Numbered from the stretch's first letter, positions 1 to 11,051 are shown. The stretch: DNA of 50,239 bases from Burkholderiaceae bacterium (GCA_024711155.1 JANJTK010000195.1:1-50239), one strand, 5' to 3'. The notes: generated by a model from the letters alone, not told the origin. Translations and numbers: made by a program.

Positions 1-112
1 GCGCGCCGTTCCTGGCCGCGGTGCTGGCGCGCGCGGTGGCGCGGCTCGCGGCGCGCGCGCGCCGGCCGAGGTCGGCCATGTAGGCTTCGATGTCGGTTCG
101 CTCGATGTCCAC
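1..112 (-). CDS. proA: Gamma-glutamyl phosphate reductase, N-terminal fragment (cut by window edge)
   Basis: Only the first 37 codons lie in the window; the gene runs off the left edge. Reading leftward from a GTG at 112-110 gives VDIERTDIEAYMADLGRRAR and onward, which resembles the N-terminus of betaproteobacterial ProA (family pattern MDI..YM..LGRRARAASR). ProA reduces gamma-glutamyl phosphate to the semialdehyde in proline synthesis. It starts one base after the holA stop, so the two are probably co-transcribed, a common holA-proA order in Burkholderiales. An internal ATG at 79-77 is an alternative start. The identification rests on a short segment. Confidence 0.75.
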   Translation of the reverse strand, partial: MDIERTDIEAYMADLGRRARAASRATARASTAARNGA

Positions 113-113
113 T

Positions 114-1136
114 TCAATCCTCCGCGAGCACCGGCGCGCCCGCGATCGCCATCGCCAGCCCTTGCAGGGCCTGCCATGGGTCGCCGCTGTCGATGCCCTT
201 GACCATTCTATCGGCCCGCGCGGCCTGTTGCAGCGTGCGGTGCAGCCGCGCCTCGTCCAGGCGCGGGAGCGCCTGCGAGTAGAGCCGCTCGCGCGCTCCG
301 AACACGCGCGCTTCGCGCAGCGCCAGCGCCATCGGGCGACCGGCGCGGCGCGCGTCGGCAAGCCGCAGCAGCGTGCGCAGCGCGTCGGCCAGCACCCATA
401 GCACGAGCGGCGCCGCGGCGCCTTCGGCGCGCAGGCCGTCGAGGCTGCGCAGCGCGCGCGGCGCGTCGCCGGCCAGTGCCGCCGCCGCCAGCGCGGACGC
501 GTCGTAGCGCGCCACGTCGAGCACCGCCGCGAGCGCCTCCTCGCCGGGCAGTTCTCCCTCGGGAAAGAGCAGCGCGAGCTTGCCGATCTCCTGGTGGGCC
601 GCGAGCAGGTTCCCTTCGACCCGCTCGGCGAGCGACTCGAGCGTCGCGCGATCGGCGCGCTGGCGCTGGCGCGCGAGCCGGGCGGCGATCCACTGCGGCA
701 GCTGCGCGCGTTCGACCGGCCAGGTCGGCACCACCAGCGCGATCCGCTCGAGCGCCGCGAACCAGGCGCTCTCGGTGGTGGCGCGGTCGAGCCGCGGACC
801 GCTCACCAGCACTCGCGTGTCGTCGCCGGCCACCTCGGCGGCGCGGGCGAGCGTGTCGCCGAGCTCGCGGTTCGGCTTGCCGCCGAGCCGCAGTTCGAGC
901 AGCCGCTGCGTCGCGAACAGCGACGGCATGCACGCCTGCGCCAGGAACTCGTCGGCGCGGAACCCGCGTCCGGCGTCGAAGGCCAGGCGCTCGGCGAAAC
1001 CGGCCGCGCGCAGCGCCTGCCGGACCTCCTGCGCCGCTTCCTGCACGAGCAGCGGCTCGTCGCCGTGAATCCAGACCAGCGCCGGCACGCCGCGCGCCAG
1101 CGCTGCTCCGAGCGCTTCCGCGCGCACCTGCGTCAT
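114..1136 (-). CDS. holA: DNA polymerase III subunit delta
   Basis: The 340-residue product matches HolA in length (about 340 in the family) and in its N-terminal pattern ALVWIHGDEPLLVQEA. The delta subunit belongs to the clamp-loader complex and opens the beta sliding clamp so that it can be placed on primed DNA. The ATG overlaps the lptE stop in an ATGA arrangement, so translation is probably coupled to lptE. It lies in the minus-strand run leuS-lptE-holA-proA, a conserved housekeeping order. The central part is rich in Ala, Arg and Leu, as expected for an AAA+-like clamp-loader subunit at this GC content. No defect is visible. Confidence 0.93.
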   Translation of the reverse strand: MTQVRAEALGAALARGVPALVWIHGDEPLLVQEAAQEVRQALRAAGFAERLAFDAGRGFRADEFLAQACMPSLFATQRLLELRLGGKPNRELGDTLARAAEVAGDDTRVLVSGPRLDRATTESAWFAALERIALVVPTWPVERAQLPQWIAARLARQRQRADRATLESLAERVEGNLLAAHQEIGKLALLFPEGELPGEEALAAVLDVARYDASALAAAALAGDAPRALRSLDGLRAEGAAAPLVLWVLADALRTLLRLADARRAGRPMALALREARVFGARERLYSQALPRLDEARLHRTLQQAARADRMVKGIDSGDPWQALQGLAMAIAGAPVLAED

Positions 1137-1642
1137 CGCCGCACCGCCGCCAGCCGCCGCAGCAGCTGCTGCACGAGGTCGGCCTCCATTTCGCGGTACA
1201 GGATTTCCTCCTCCTGCTGCCTGGAAACCAGTTCGGCCTCGGTCGAGGTGAGGTCGCGATGCAGCACGATCGTCGTCGGCGCGATCAGCTGCCGCGCGTC
1301 GCGATCGACCAGGCGGAAGGCGAAGCGCAGGCGCAGCTGGTATTCGCGCGGCTTGCCGGTGGCCGAGAAACCGACCACCTCCTTCTCGCGTTCCTCGCCG
1401 ATCACCTCGACCCGCGCCTCGGCCATCGACGGATCGTCGACCAGGCGCGTGCCGTCGGCGGCGCGCACCCGGCGCCGCAGCTCGGCGCCGATGCCCGAGG
1501 TCGCGGCGAAGCTCGTGTGCAGCGTCGCGAACGGCAGCGCGGCCGAGCGCCGCAGCTGGAATCCGCAGGCGGACAGACCACCGAGCGCCGCGCCGGCGGC
1601 TGCGAGCGCCAGCGCGCGGCGCCGGGTGCGGGCGCTCTGCAT
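1133..1642 (-). CDS. lptE: LPS-assembly lipoprotein LptE
   Basis: This 169-residue lipoprotein plugs the LptD barrel and helps insert lipopolysaccharide into the outer membrane. The N-terminus has basic residues (RTRRR, 5-9), a hydrophobic stretch and a lipobox LSAC with the modified Cys at residue 26, followed by CGFQLR, which is typical of LptE. The rest fits the family (LRLRFAFRLVDRDARQL, then a C-terminal EMEADLVQQLLRRLA helix). I chose the ATG at 1642 because it precedes the signal sequence; the frame is open much further upstream, but only as a shadow of leuS. It begins five bases after the leuS stop and overlaps holA. Confidence 0.92.
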   Translation of the reverse strand: MQSARTRRRALALAAAGAALGGLSACGFQLRRSAALPFATLHTSFAATSGIGAELRRRVRAADGTRLVDDPSMAEARVEVIGEEREKEVVGFSATGKPREYQLRLRFAFRLVDRDARQLIAPTTIVLHRDLTSTEAELVSRQQEEEILYREMEADLVQQLLRRLAAVRR

Positions 1643-1647
1643 GCCGG

Positions 1648-4407
<2,760 letters not shown>

Positions 4408-4566
4408 TCAGCGCGGGGCGCGCGGATCCTGCGGGGTGCGCGGGTCGTGAGGGTCTTGCCGCGCGTCCGGGTCGGCGTCGCGCCGCCAGTTGCGCGCCGC
4501 CCACCACACCAGGGCGGCGAGTCCGGCGACGTTGATGGCGATGCCTGCGATCCAGAAACCGGTCAT
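4408..4566 (-). CDS. Small single-pass membrane protein, hypothetical
   Basis: A 52-codon frame upstream of leuS begins MTGFWIAGIAINVAGLAALV. Residues about 4-24 form one hydrophobic transmembrane helix, followed by WWAARNWRRD and a hydrophilic tail rich in Asp, Pro and Arg with repeated DPR/DPH units. The charge pattern predicts a cytoplasmic C-terminus. A weak AAGAG lies about five bases before the ATG. It sits between the divergent universal stress gene and leuS and could be the first gene of the leuS transcript. I do not recognise a family. The hydrophobic helix and plausible start favour a real gene, but short GC-rich frames can arise by chance. Confidence 0.5.
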   Translation of the reverse strand: MTGFWIAGIAINVAGLAALVWWAARNWRRDADPDARQDPHDPRTPQDPRAPR

Positions 4567-4607
4567 CGAAACTCTTGCGCTGCGCAATCGTGACGGAAGA
4601 GGCCCGC

Positions 4608-4613
4608 AGTATA
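4608..4613 (-). promoter_or_regulatory. Candidate -10 element for the leuS operon
   Basis: The minus strand reads TATACT, five of six matches to the sigma-70 -10 consensus, in an otherwise very GC-rich gap. A start near 4601 would give a short leader to the small membrane gene at 4566. No convincing -35 is present at the usual spacing, so this is weak. Confidence 0.3.
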
Positions 4614-4708
4614 GTCGGCGCCGCCGGGCCGGCGCGCGGCGGCTGCCCTGGGGGCGCGGCGGGATCGCGTCCCGGCGCGCGGCGCGCGCGCAGTGCCACG
4701 ATCGCGGA

Positions 4709-4727
4709 CATGCCTTATGCTGGCATG
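4709..4727. promoter_or_regulatory. Inverted repeat overlapping a candidate -10 before the universal stress gene
   Basis: CATGCC and GGCATG form perfect six-base arms around a seven-base centre, TTATGCT. The centre contains a possible -10 (TATGCT, 4716-4721) located about 40 bases before the ATG at 4758. A symmetric site across the -10 is what a repressor operator looks like. No regulator is identified and no clear -35 is seen. Confidence 0.35.
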
Positions 4728-4757
4728 AAGCGACACTGTTGCAGAGGAGTCTCGACC

Positions 4758-5570
4758 ATGTACGACCGGATCCTGGTTCCCGTTGACGGCTCGGCGTTCT
4801 GCGAGGAGGTTCTCCCGCACGCCCTGGGGATCGTGCGCGCGACCGGAGCAGCCCTGTCGCTGCTCAGGGTCGTCGCCGACGAGGCCGAACAGGCGCTGGC
4901 AGCGCGCCAGGTCGGCGCGCTGGCGGCCGAGGTGTCGGGCGACGGCCGGGCGATCGTGGCCGCGGGCGACGTCGCCGACGCCATCATTTCCGAGGCGCGG
5001 CGCGTTCCCGGCACGCTGGTCGCGATGACCTCGCACGGACACAGCGGGCTGCTGGAGGCAATGCTCGGCAGCGTCGCGCTGCGCGTCGTGCGCCACGGTG
5101 GCCAGCCGGTCGTCGTGCACCGGCCGCGCGGCGCGTCGCCCGAGGGGAGGCGCGAACCGGTGCGGATCGCGTCGGTGGTGCTGCCGCTCGACGGCTCGCA
5201 GGTGGCCGACGCGATGGCCCCCGAGGCGGCGGCGTTCGCGCGCTGGATCGGCGCCGACCTGACCGTCGTCACCGCGATCGCGCCCGAGCCCGACGTCGCG
5301 CGCGACATTCCGCCCGGCGACATTCTCGAGTCCTCGTTCGTTCGGGCGCGCGCCGAAGATTTTGCGACCCGATACGGCGTGCGTGCCAGCTGGGAGGTCC
5401 TGCACGGCGAGCCGTCGGAGGCGATCGCCCGCTACCTCGAAGGTCGCCGCGACGTGCTGCTTGCGATGACGACGCACGGCCGGCGCCCGCTCGAATCGGC
5501 GGTCCTCGGCAGCGTGACGGCCGGCTGCCTGCGCAGGTGCGGAATCCCGATCCTGACGCGTCTCCCGTGA
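4758..5570 (+). CDS. Tandem-domain universal stress protein (UspA family)
   Basis: This 270-residue protein has two Usp domains in a row. The first starts YDRILVPVDGSAFCEEVLPH and the second starts near residue 135 with IASVVLPLDGSQVADAM. Each ends with the nucleotide-binding pattern G-x9-G-S: HGHSGLLEAMLGS in the first and HGRRPLESAVLGS in the second, so both halves may bind ATP. Such proteins are cytoplasmic and linked to stress, starvation or low oxygen. The ATG at 4758 follows a good ribosome site, GAGGAG; the longer open frame upstream has no family similarity. The next gene, an IclR regulator, starts about 140 bases downstream. Confidence 0.9.
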   Translation: MYDRILVPVDGSAFCEEVLPHALGIVRATGAALSLLRVVADEAEQALAARQVGALAAEVSGDGRAIVAAGDVADAIISEARRVPGTLVAMTSHGHSGLLEAMLGSVALRVVRHGGQPVVVHRPRGASPEGRREPVRIASVVLPLDGSQVADAMAPEAAAFARWIGADLTVVTAIAPEPDVARDIPPGDILESSFVRARAEDFATRYGVRASWEVLHGEPSEAIARYLEGRRDVLLAMTTHGRRPLESAVLGSVTAGCLRRCGIPILTRLP

Positions 5571-5707
5571 ACTCGGGATTGCGCGCAGTTCCGGCGCGTG
5601 TTTCGCTTCGCGCGCGGCCGTTGCGCTCGGCCGCGGCGCCGCAGACGACGGGCGGTGGCGCCGGTGCGCGGAATTCGCCCTCCCGCATTTCGTGCGGGTC
5701 ATCTTCG

Positions 5708-6532
5708 ATGGGATCAGTGCTGGAAAAGCCCGCGGCAACCGGCTCCCCGGTGGCCTGCGACCCGGGCAACGACGACGCGGCGCCCGCGGGTTCCGCGGTG
5801 CTGCGTGCAATCCGCATTGCCGAGATGGTGCTGACGAGCCCGACGCCGCCGGCCCTGGCCGACATCTGCCGGGCCGTGTCGCTGCCCAAGCCGACCGTCT
5901 TCCGGATCCTCGCGACGCTGGAGGCAGCCGGAGTGGTGGGGCGCGAACCCGGCAGCAAGCGATACCACTGCGGCGGGCGGGCCAGCCGGATGGCCGGATC
6001 GGTGCTGCTGAACTCCCCCGGGCGTTGCGGGCGACACGCGATCCTGGAGGAACTGGTCGAGCAGGTCGGCGAGACCTGCAACCTGACCATCCCCGACGGG
6101 AATTCGGTCCTGTACCTCGACCGGGTCGAGACTGCGTGGCCGCTGCGCGTGACGCTCGGGGCCGGCTCGAGCGTTCCGCTGCACGCGTCGGCGAGCGGAA
6201 AGTTGTTCCTGTCCAGCCTGCCGCGGCGGGCGCGCGAGCGCTTCCTGCGCCAGTGCCCGCTGGTGCGGCACACGCAGAAGACGATCACCGATCCGCGCGA
6301 GCTCGCCAGGGAGCTGGAACGGGTGCGCGAGAAGGGATACGCGATCGACGACGAGGAGTACCTGGCCGGCATCTGCTGCCTCGCGGTGCCGGTTCCGGAC
6401 GCGGAAGGACGGGTCGTCGCCGCGATCGCGATGCACGCCCCCAAGGCGCGCCTGGGGCTGGACGAAGCGCTGCAATTCCTGCCGACCATGCAGGCGGCGG
6501 CGGAGGCGATGGCCGGCACGCTGGACTGGTAG
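5708..6532 (+). CDS. IclR-family transcriptional regulator
   Basis: The 274-residue product has an N-terminal winged helix (AIRIAEMVLTSPTPPALADI, then LPKPTVFRILATLEAAGVV) and a C-terminal IclR effector domain (LHASASGKLFLSSLP, then GYAIDDEEYLAGICCLAVPV). IclR proteins are dimers that usually control adjacent catabolic genes in response to a small carboxylate. I chose the ATG at 5708; the frame is open back to 5537 inside the stress gene, but that part is Arg/Pro-rich and unlike the family. It ends in TAG one base before the GTG of the acetate kinase gene, so it is probably co-expressed with ackA and may regulate acetyl phosphate metabolism. Confidence 0.9.
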   Translation: MGSVLEKPAATGSPVACDPGNDDAAPAGSAVLRAIRIAEMVLTSPTPPALADICRAVSLPKPTVFRILATLEAAGVVGREPGSKRYHCGGRASRMAGSVLLNSPGRCGRHAILEELVEQVGETCNLTIPDGNSVLYLDRVETAWPLRVTLGAGSSVPLHASASGKLFLSSLPRRARERFLRQCPLVRHTQKTITDPRELARELERVREKGYAIDDEEYLAGICCLAVPVPDAEGRVVAAIAMHAPKARLGLDEALQFLPTMQAAAEAMAGTLDW

Positions 6533-6533
6533 C

Positions 6534-7721
6534 GTGACGCTGCTGGTGCTCAACAGCGGCTCGTCGAGCTTCAAGTTCGCCGTCTACCGCGATCCCGGCG
6601 CCGGATCCGGGCAGCACGGCGACCTCGTCGAACGGCTGCGCGGGCAGGTGCACGGCCTGCCGCACGCACCGGTCATGGCCTGGCACAGCGAGCGCGAACC
6701 CGCCCGCGAAGTTGCGCTCGAGGCGCCCTCCGACCAGCGCGCCGCGCTGCGCGCGGTGCTCGATTGGCTGCGGGCCGAAGGCCTGGTCGAGCGCGTCGAG
6801 GCGGTCGGTCACCGCGTCGTGCACGGCGGCGAGACGCTGGCCGCCCCATGCCGGGTCGACGGTGCGGTGCTCGAGTTGCTCGACTCGCTGGTGCCGCTGG
6901 CGCCGCTGCACCAGCCGCACTGCGTGGCCGGGATTCGCGCGATGGCGGCGATCGCGACCGAGGTGCCGCAGGTGGCCTGCTTCGACACCGGTTTCCATGC
7001 GACCCAGCCGCCGCTGCACACGACGCTGCCCGTGCCGGCGGCGTGGCGCGAGCGTGGAGCGCGACGCTACGGTTTCCACGGGTTGTCGTACGAATCGATC
7101 GCGCACCAGTTGCCGGCGCTGCTCGGCCCCGCGGCCGACGGTCGCGTGGTGGTCGCGCACCTGGGCAGCGGCGCCAGCCTGTGCGGGATGCGCGAGCGCC
7201 GTTCGGTGCGCACGACGATGGGTTTGTCGACGCTCGACGGCCTGGTGATGGCCACGCGTCCCGGTGCGCTCGACGTCGGTTTCGCGCTCTATGCGCTCGA
7301 TCACCTCGGGCTCGAGGTCGGTGAACTCGGGCGCGGCCTGTATCACGAGTCGGGGCTGCTGGGCCTGTCCGGAATCTCGGCCGACATGCGCGTGCTCGCG
7401 GCCAGCGACGACGCGCGCGCGCGCTTCGCGATCGAGGCCTTCTGCCAGCGCGCGGCGCAGGAGATCGCCGCCACCGCCGTCGCGCTCGGCGGCTGCGACG
7501 CGCTCGTGTTCACCGCAGGCATCGGCGAGAACGACGCCGGTGTGCGCGCGGCGATCGCGGAACTGCTCGGTTGGATGGGGGCGCGCATCGACGCGCAGGC
7601 GAACGCCGCGCACGGGCCGCGCCTGCACGCGTCGCAGTCCGCGTTCGGCCTCTGGGTCGTGCCGACCGACGAGGAGCGGGTGATCGCGCGCCACACCGCC
7701 GCGCTCGTGCGCGGCGGCTGA
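6534..7721 (+). CDS. ackA: Acetate kinase
   Basis: The 395-residue length and motifs fit AckA: LVLNSGSSSFKFAVY at the N-terminus, VGHRVVHGGE, HQPHCVAGIRAM, ACFDTGFHATQP, RRYGFHGLSYESIA and VVAHLGSGASLCG. The enzyme interconverts acetate plus ATP with acetyl phosphate plus ADP in the cytoplasm. Translation starts at a GTG placed one base after the IclR stop, with no separate ribosome site, so expression is probably coupled to the regulator. The partner phosphotransacetylase gene is convergent, 18 bases downstream, rather than in the same operon. A propionate kinase (TdcD-like) activity cannot be excluded from sequence. Confidence 0.92.
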   Translation: MTLLVLNSGSSSFKFAVYRDPGAGSGQHGDLVERLRGQVHGLPHAPVMAWHSEREPAREVALEAPSDQRAALRAVLDWLRAEGLVERVEAVGHRVVHGGETLAAPCRVDGAVLELLDSLVPLAPLHQPHCVAGIRAMAAIATEVPQVACFDTGFHATQPPLHTTLPVPAAWRERGARRYGFHGLSYESIAHQLPALLGPAADGRVVVAHLGSGASLCGMRERRSVRTTMGLSTLDGLVMATRPGALDVGFALYALDHLGLEVGELGRGLYHESGLLGLSGISADMRVLAASDDARARFAIEAFCQRAAQEIAATAVALGGCDALVFTAGIGENDAGVRAAIAELLGWMGARIDAQANAAHGPRLHASQSAFGLWVVPTDEERVIARHTAALVRGG

Positions 7722-7739
7722 GGCCGGGGCACGGGACGC

Positions 7740-8699
7740 TCAGCGGGCCTCGTGCGCCAGCCAGTGCGCGTACAGGCTCGCGAGCACGCAGCTGTTGATC
7801 CGCGTCTGGACGCTGTCGGCGCGGCTGGTCAGCAGCACCGGCACCGAGGCGCCCACCACGAGGCCGCCGAGCTCTGCGCCGGCCAGGTGGGCGGCCATCT
7901 TGTAGAGCGCGTTGCCGCACTCGATGTCGGGCACCAGCAGCGCGTCGGGCTCGCCCGCGACCGGGGAGACGAGCCCCTTGACCTGCGCGGCCTGCGCACT
8001 GATCGCGACGTCGAACGCGAGCGGTCCGTCGACGATGCCGTGGCGGATCTGGCCGCGGTCGGCCATCTTCGCCAGCGCCGCCGCCTCGACCGTGGCCGGC
8101 ATCGCGGGGTTCACTTCCTCGACCGCCGCGAGCGCCGCGACCCGCGGCGTCCCGACGCCGAGCGCGCGGCACAGGTCGATCGCGTTCTGCGCGATTTCCG
8201 CCTTTTCGGACAGCGTCGGCGCGATGTTGACCGCCGCGTCGGTCAGCGCGAGCAGCTTCGGATAGCTGGCGAAGGCCAGCACGAACACATGACTGGCGCG
8301 CCGCCCGGTGTGCAGTCCGGCTTCGTGAGCGACGATTGCCGCCATGTACTGGTCGGTGTGCAGGCTGCCCTTCATCAGCGCGGCCACTGCGCGATCGCGC
8401 GCGAGCAGCGCGGCGCGCCGCGCCGCTTCGCGCGCGTCGTCGTGCGTGTCGACGATCTCGAAGCGGTCGGCCGGCAGGCCGTGGCGCTGCATCAGCGCGG
8501 TCATCGGCCCGTGCGGGCCGACCAGCACCGGCTCGATGTAGCCGCTGCCCGCGGCCTCGTGCGCGCCGGCCAGCGCGCTCGGCGACATCGGGTACACGAC
8601 GGCGGTGCGGATCGGCTTCAGGCCTGACGCGCGCTCGCGCAGCGGGTCGAACAACGAGGTCATGGCGTCGGATCGCGGGTCGGTGGCGGTGGCCGCCAT
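7740..8699 (-). CDS. Phosphate acetyltransferase (phosphate acetyl/butyryltransferase family)
   Basis: This 319-residue single-domain enzyme moves an acyl group between CoA and phosphate; with acetate kinase it links acetyl-CoA, acetyl phosphate and acetate. Family patterns are AALMKGSLHTDQYMAAIV, RRASHVFVLAFASYPK, LTDAAVNIAPTL and LLVPDIECGNALYKMAAHLA near the C-terminus. It lacks the long N-terminal domain of E. coli Pta and resembles the short Pta/Ptb type. Butyryl or other acyl specificity is possible. Two ATG codons, at 8699 and 8663, could start it and neither has a clear ribosome site. It diverges from the aminotransferase gene and converges on ackA. Confidence 0.87.
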   Translation of the reverse strand: MAATATDPRSDAMTSLFDPLRERASGLKPIRTAVVYPMSPSALAGAHEAAGSGYIEPVLVGPHGPMTALMQRHGLPADRFEIVDTHDDAREAARRAALLARDRAVAALMKGSLHTDQYMAAIVAHEAGLHTGRRASHVFVLAFASYPKLLALTDAAVNIAPTLSEKAEIAQNAIDLCRALGVGTPRVAALAAVEEVNPAMPATVEAAALAKMADRGQIRHGIVDGPLAFDVAISAQAAQVKGLVSPVAGEPDALLVPDIECGNALYKMAAHLAGAELGGLVVGASVPVLLTSRADSVQTRINSCVLASLYAHWLAHEAR

Positions 8700-8784
8700 G
8701 ATGCCCGAAGCGCGCCGCCGGGTGCGTGCCGGGGCGGGCGCCAGAGGGCCGCGGCAGCGCGGGCGCGCGCCGGAACGGCCGCGC

Positions 8785-8814
8785 TTGCGCCGCCGGGCGG
8801 CGGGACGCTAGTCT
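8785..8814 (+). promoter_or_regulatory. Candidate sigma-70 promoter of the omega-aminotransferase gene
   Basis: TTGCGC (8785-8790) and TAGTCT (8809-8814) are separated by 18 bases. Transcription from about 8821 would give a leader of roughly 45 bases to the ATG at 8867. Both hexamers are only partial matches. Confidence 0.33.
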
Positions 8815-8866
8815 GCGCCATGCCCCGTCGAGGACCGGGCAATCGACGCACCGAGCCGAGGGACCG

Positions 8867-10189
8867 ATGGGACACGCCGACACGCCGGCGATCGCCGGGC
8901 TGCAACCGTACTGGATGCCGTTCTCGCCCAACAAGGAATTCAAGCGCGAGCCGAGGCTGTTCGCGCGCGCCGAGGGGATGTACTTCTACACCCCCGAGGA
9001 CCGGCCCGTGATCGACGCGTCGGCCGGGTTGTTCTGCGTGGCGGCCGGGCACTGCCGGCCCGAGATCGCCGAGGCGGTCGCGCGCCAGCTCCAGACGCTC
9101 GACTACACGCCGCCGTTCCTGCGCGGGCACTCGAAGGCCTTCGAGCTGGCGCAGCGCGTCAGCGAATACACGCCGGCGGGGCTCAACCGGGTGTTCTTCA
9201 CGAACTCGGGCTCGGAGTCGGTCGACACCGCGATGAAGATCGCGCTGATGTACCACCGGGTGCGCGGCCAGGCGCAGCGCCAGCTGTTCGTGTCGCGCGA
9301 GCGCGCCTATCACGGCGTCAACATGGGCGGCGTCGCGCTCTCGGGTCTGGTCAACAACCGGCGCGCGTTCGGCATCGGGTTGCCGGGCGTGCATCACATG
9401 CGCCACACCGCGCTGCCCGGGAACCGCTTCGTGCGCGGCCAGCCCGAGCAGGGCGCCGAGCTTGCCGAGGACCTGACGCGCTTCGTCAACACGCTCGGCG
9501 GCGAGAACATCGCGGCGGTGTTCGTCGAGCCGGTGGCCGGATCGTTCGGCTGCCTGCCGCCGCCGCGCGGCTACCTCGACCGGCTGCGCGCGATCTGCGA
9601 CGCGCACGGCATCCTGCTCGTGTTCGACGAGGTGATCACCGGCTGGGGGCGGATCGGCCACAACTTCGGCGCGCAGGCCTTCGGGGTGGTGCCGGACATG
9701 ATCACGATGGCCAAGGCGCTGACCAACGGCGCGCAGCCGATGGGGGCTGTGGCGGCGAAGCAGTCGATCTACGAGACGATCGTCGACGCCGGCCCCGAGC
9801 GCGGCGTCGAGTTCTTCCACGGCTACACCTATTCGGCGCACCCGGCCGCCTGCGCGGCCGGCCTGGCGATGATGGACATCATCGCCGGCGAGCGCTTGAT
9901 CGACCGCGCGCGCGAGCTGAGCCCGTACTTCGCCGACGCCATCCATTCGCTGCAGGACCTGCCGGTCGTCGCCGACATCCGCTCGATCGGGCTGCTGGCC
10001 GCCATCGACGTGGCGCCCGACAAGGCGCCGGGCGCGCGCGGCCACGAGATCCAGAAGCGCCTCTACGACGCCGGGCTGCACCTGAAGAACACCGGCGACG
10101 CGCTGCTGGTGGCGCCCCCGTTCGTCGCCGAGAGGCGCCACATCGACGAGATCGGCGCGAAGTTGCGGGAAGTGCTCGCGCGGGCCTGA
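8867..10189 (+). CDS. Omega-amino acid:pyruvate aminotransferase (class III, PLP-dependent)
   Basis: This 440-residue class III aminotransferase resembles the beta-alanine:pyruvate type (BauA). Visible patterns are PYWMPFSPNKEFK at the N-terminus, FFTNSGSESVDTAMKIAL, ERAYHGVNMGG, VFDEVITGWGRIG and the PLP-lysine segment MAKALTNGAQPMGA, then HGYTYSAHPAACAAGLAM. It transfers the terminal amino group of omega-amino acids such as beta-alanine to pyruvate. Taurine or aliphatic diamines are possible substrates, and a taurine-type importer lies 4 kb away. The ATG at 8867 follows a GAGGGA ribosome site; the open frame back to 8726 is not family-like. It converges with purU. Confidence 0.88.
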   Translation: MGHADTPAIAGLQPYWMPFSPNKEFKREPRLFARAEGMYFYTPEDRPVIDASAGLFCVAAGHCRPEIAEAVARQLQTLDYTPPFLRGHSKAFELAQRVSEYTPAGLNRVFFTNSGSESVDTAMKIALMYHRVRGQAQRQLFVSRERAYHGVNMGGVALSGLVNNRRAFGIGLPGVHHMRHTALPGNRFVRGQPEQGAELAEDLTRFVNTLGGENIAAVFVEPVAGSFGCLPPPRGYLDRLRAICDAHGILLVFDEVITGWGRIGHNFGAQAFGVVPDMITMAKALTNGAQPMGAVAAKQSIYETIVDAGPERGVEFFHGYTYSAHPAACAAGLAMMDIIAGERLIDRARELSPYFADAIHSLQDLPVVADIRSIGLLAAIDVAPDKAPGARGHEIQKRLYDAGLHLKNTGDALLVAPPFVAERRHIDEIGAKLREVLARA

Positions 10190-10200
10190 GCCGGGCTCAG
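10186..10200. terminator. Inverted repeat at the convergent aminotransferase/purU junction
   Basis: CTGAGCC and GGCTCAG surround a single base; both stop codons (TGA at 10187-10189, TCA at 10197-10199) are inside the arms. It could act as a weak bidirectional stop but has no T-run. Confidence 0.3.
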
Positions 10201-11051
10201 CGGAACACGACGGTCTTCGCGCCGTCGAGCAGGATGCGGTGCTCGGCGTGCCACTTGACGGCGCGCGCGAGCACCACGCTCTCGACGTCGCGCCCGATCG
10301 CGGTCAGCGTCGCGACGTCCATCGAGTGGTCGACGCGCTCGACGTCCTGCTCGATGATCGGCCCCTCGTCGAGGTTGGCCGTCACGTAGTGCGCGGTGGC
10401 GCCGATCAGCTTGACGCCGCGCTCGTGCGCCTGCGCGTACGGGCGCGCGCCCTTGAAGCTGGGCAGGAACGAGTGGTGGATGTTGATCGCGCGCCCCTCG
10501 AGGCGCCGGCACAGGTCTTCCGACAGCACCTGCATGTAGCGCGCGAGAACCACCAGCTCCACACCCTCGGCCTCGACGATCTCCATCAGGCGGGCCTCGG
10601 CCTGCGGCTTCGTCGCGGCGGCGACCGGCACGTGGTGAAACGGGATGCCGTACGAGGCGGACAGCTGGTAGAAGTCGCGGTGGTTCGACACCACGCCGCG
10701 GATGTCGATCGGCAGCAGGCCCGAGCGGTGGCGAAACAGCAGGTCGTTCAGGCAGTGGCCCAGCTGCGAGACGAGGATCAGCGTCGGCGCCGGCCGCCCG
10801 GCGTCGGAGAAGCGCCAGCGCATCGCGAACGGCTCGCCGACCGGCGCGAACGCCGCGTTCAGCGCGTCGGCGCTGGCGCCGCCGGGGCCCGGCGCGAAGT
10901 GCACGCGCATGAAGAACAGCCCGGTGTCGGGATCGTCGTACTGCGCCGCCTCGAGGATGTTGCCGCCCTGTTCGAGCAGGAAGCCCGACACCGCGTGCAC
11001 GATGCCGCGCCGGTCCGGGCACGAGAGCGTCAGAACGAAGCCGTCCGTCAT
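10197..11051 (-). CDS. purU: Formyltetrahydrofolate deformylase
   Basis: The 284-residue protein has an N-terminal ACT domain (FVLTLSCPDRRGIVHAVSGF, about residues 5-85) and a C-terminal formyltransferase-like domain. The latter shows VVSNHRDFYQL, VVLARYMQVLS, INIHHSFLPSFKGARPY and LDEGPIIEQDV, which contain the Asn-His-Asp catalytic set of this fold. It hydrolyses 10-formyl-tetrahydrofolate to tetrahydrofolate plus formate, balancing one-carbon units for purine and glycine metabolism. It follows the ubiU-ubiV-ubiT genes by 22 bases on the same strand and may share their transcript. Length and motifs are normal. Confidence 0.94.
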   Translation of the reverse strand: MTDGFVLTLSCPDRRGIVHAVSGFLLEQGGNILEAAQYDDPDTGLFFMRVHFAPGPGGASADALNAAFAPVGEPFAMRWRFSDAGRPAPTLILVSQLGHCLNDLLFRHRSGLLPIDIRGVVSNHRDFYQLSASYGIPFHHVPVAAATKPQAEARLMEIVEAEGVELVVLARYMQVLSEDLCRRLEGRAINIHHSFLPSFKGARPYAQAHERGVKLIGATAHYVTANLDEGPIIEQDVERVDHSMDVATLTAIGRDVESVVLARAVKWHAEHRILLDGAKTVVFR

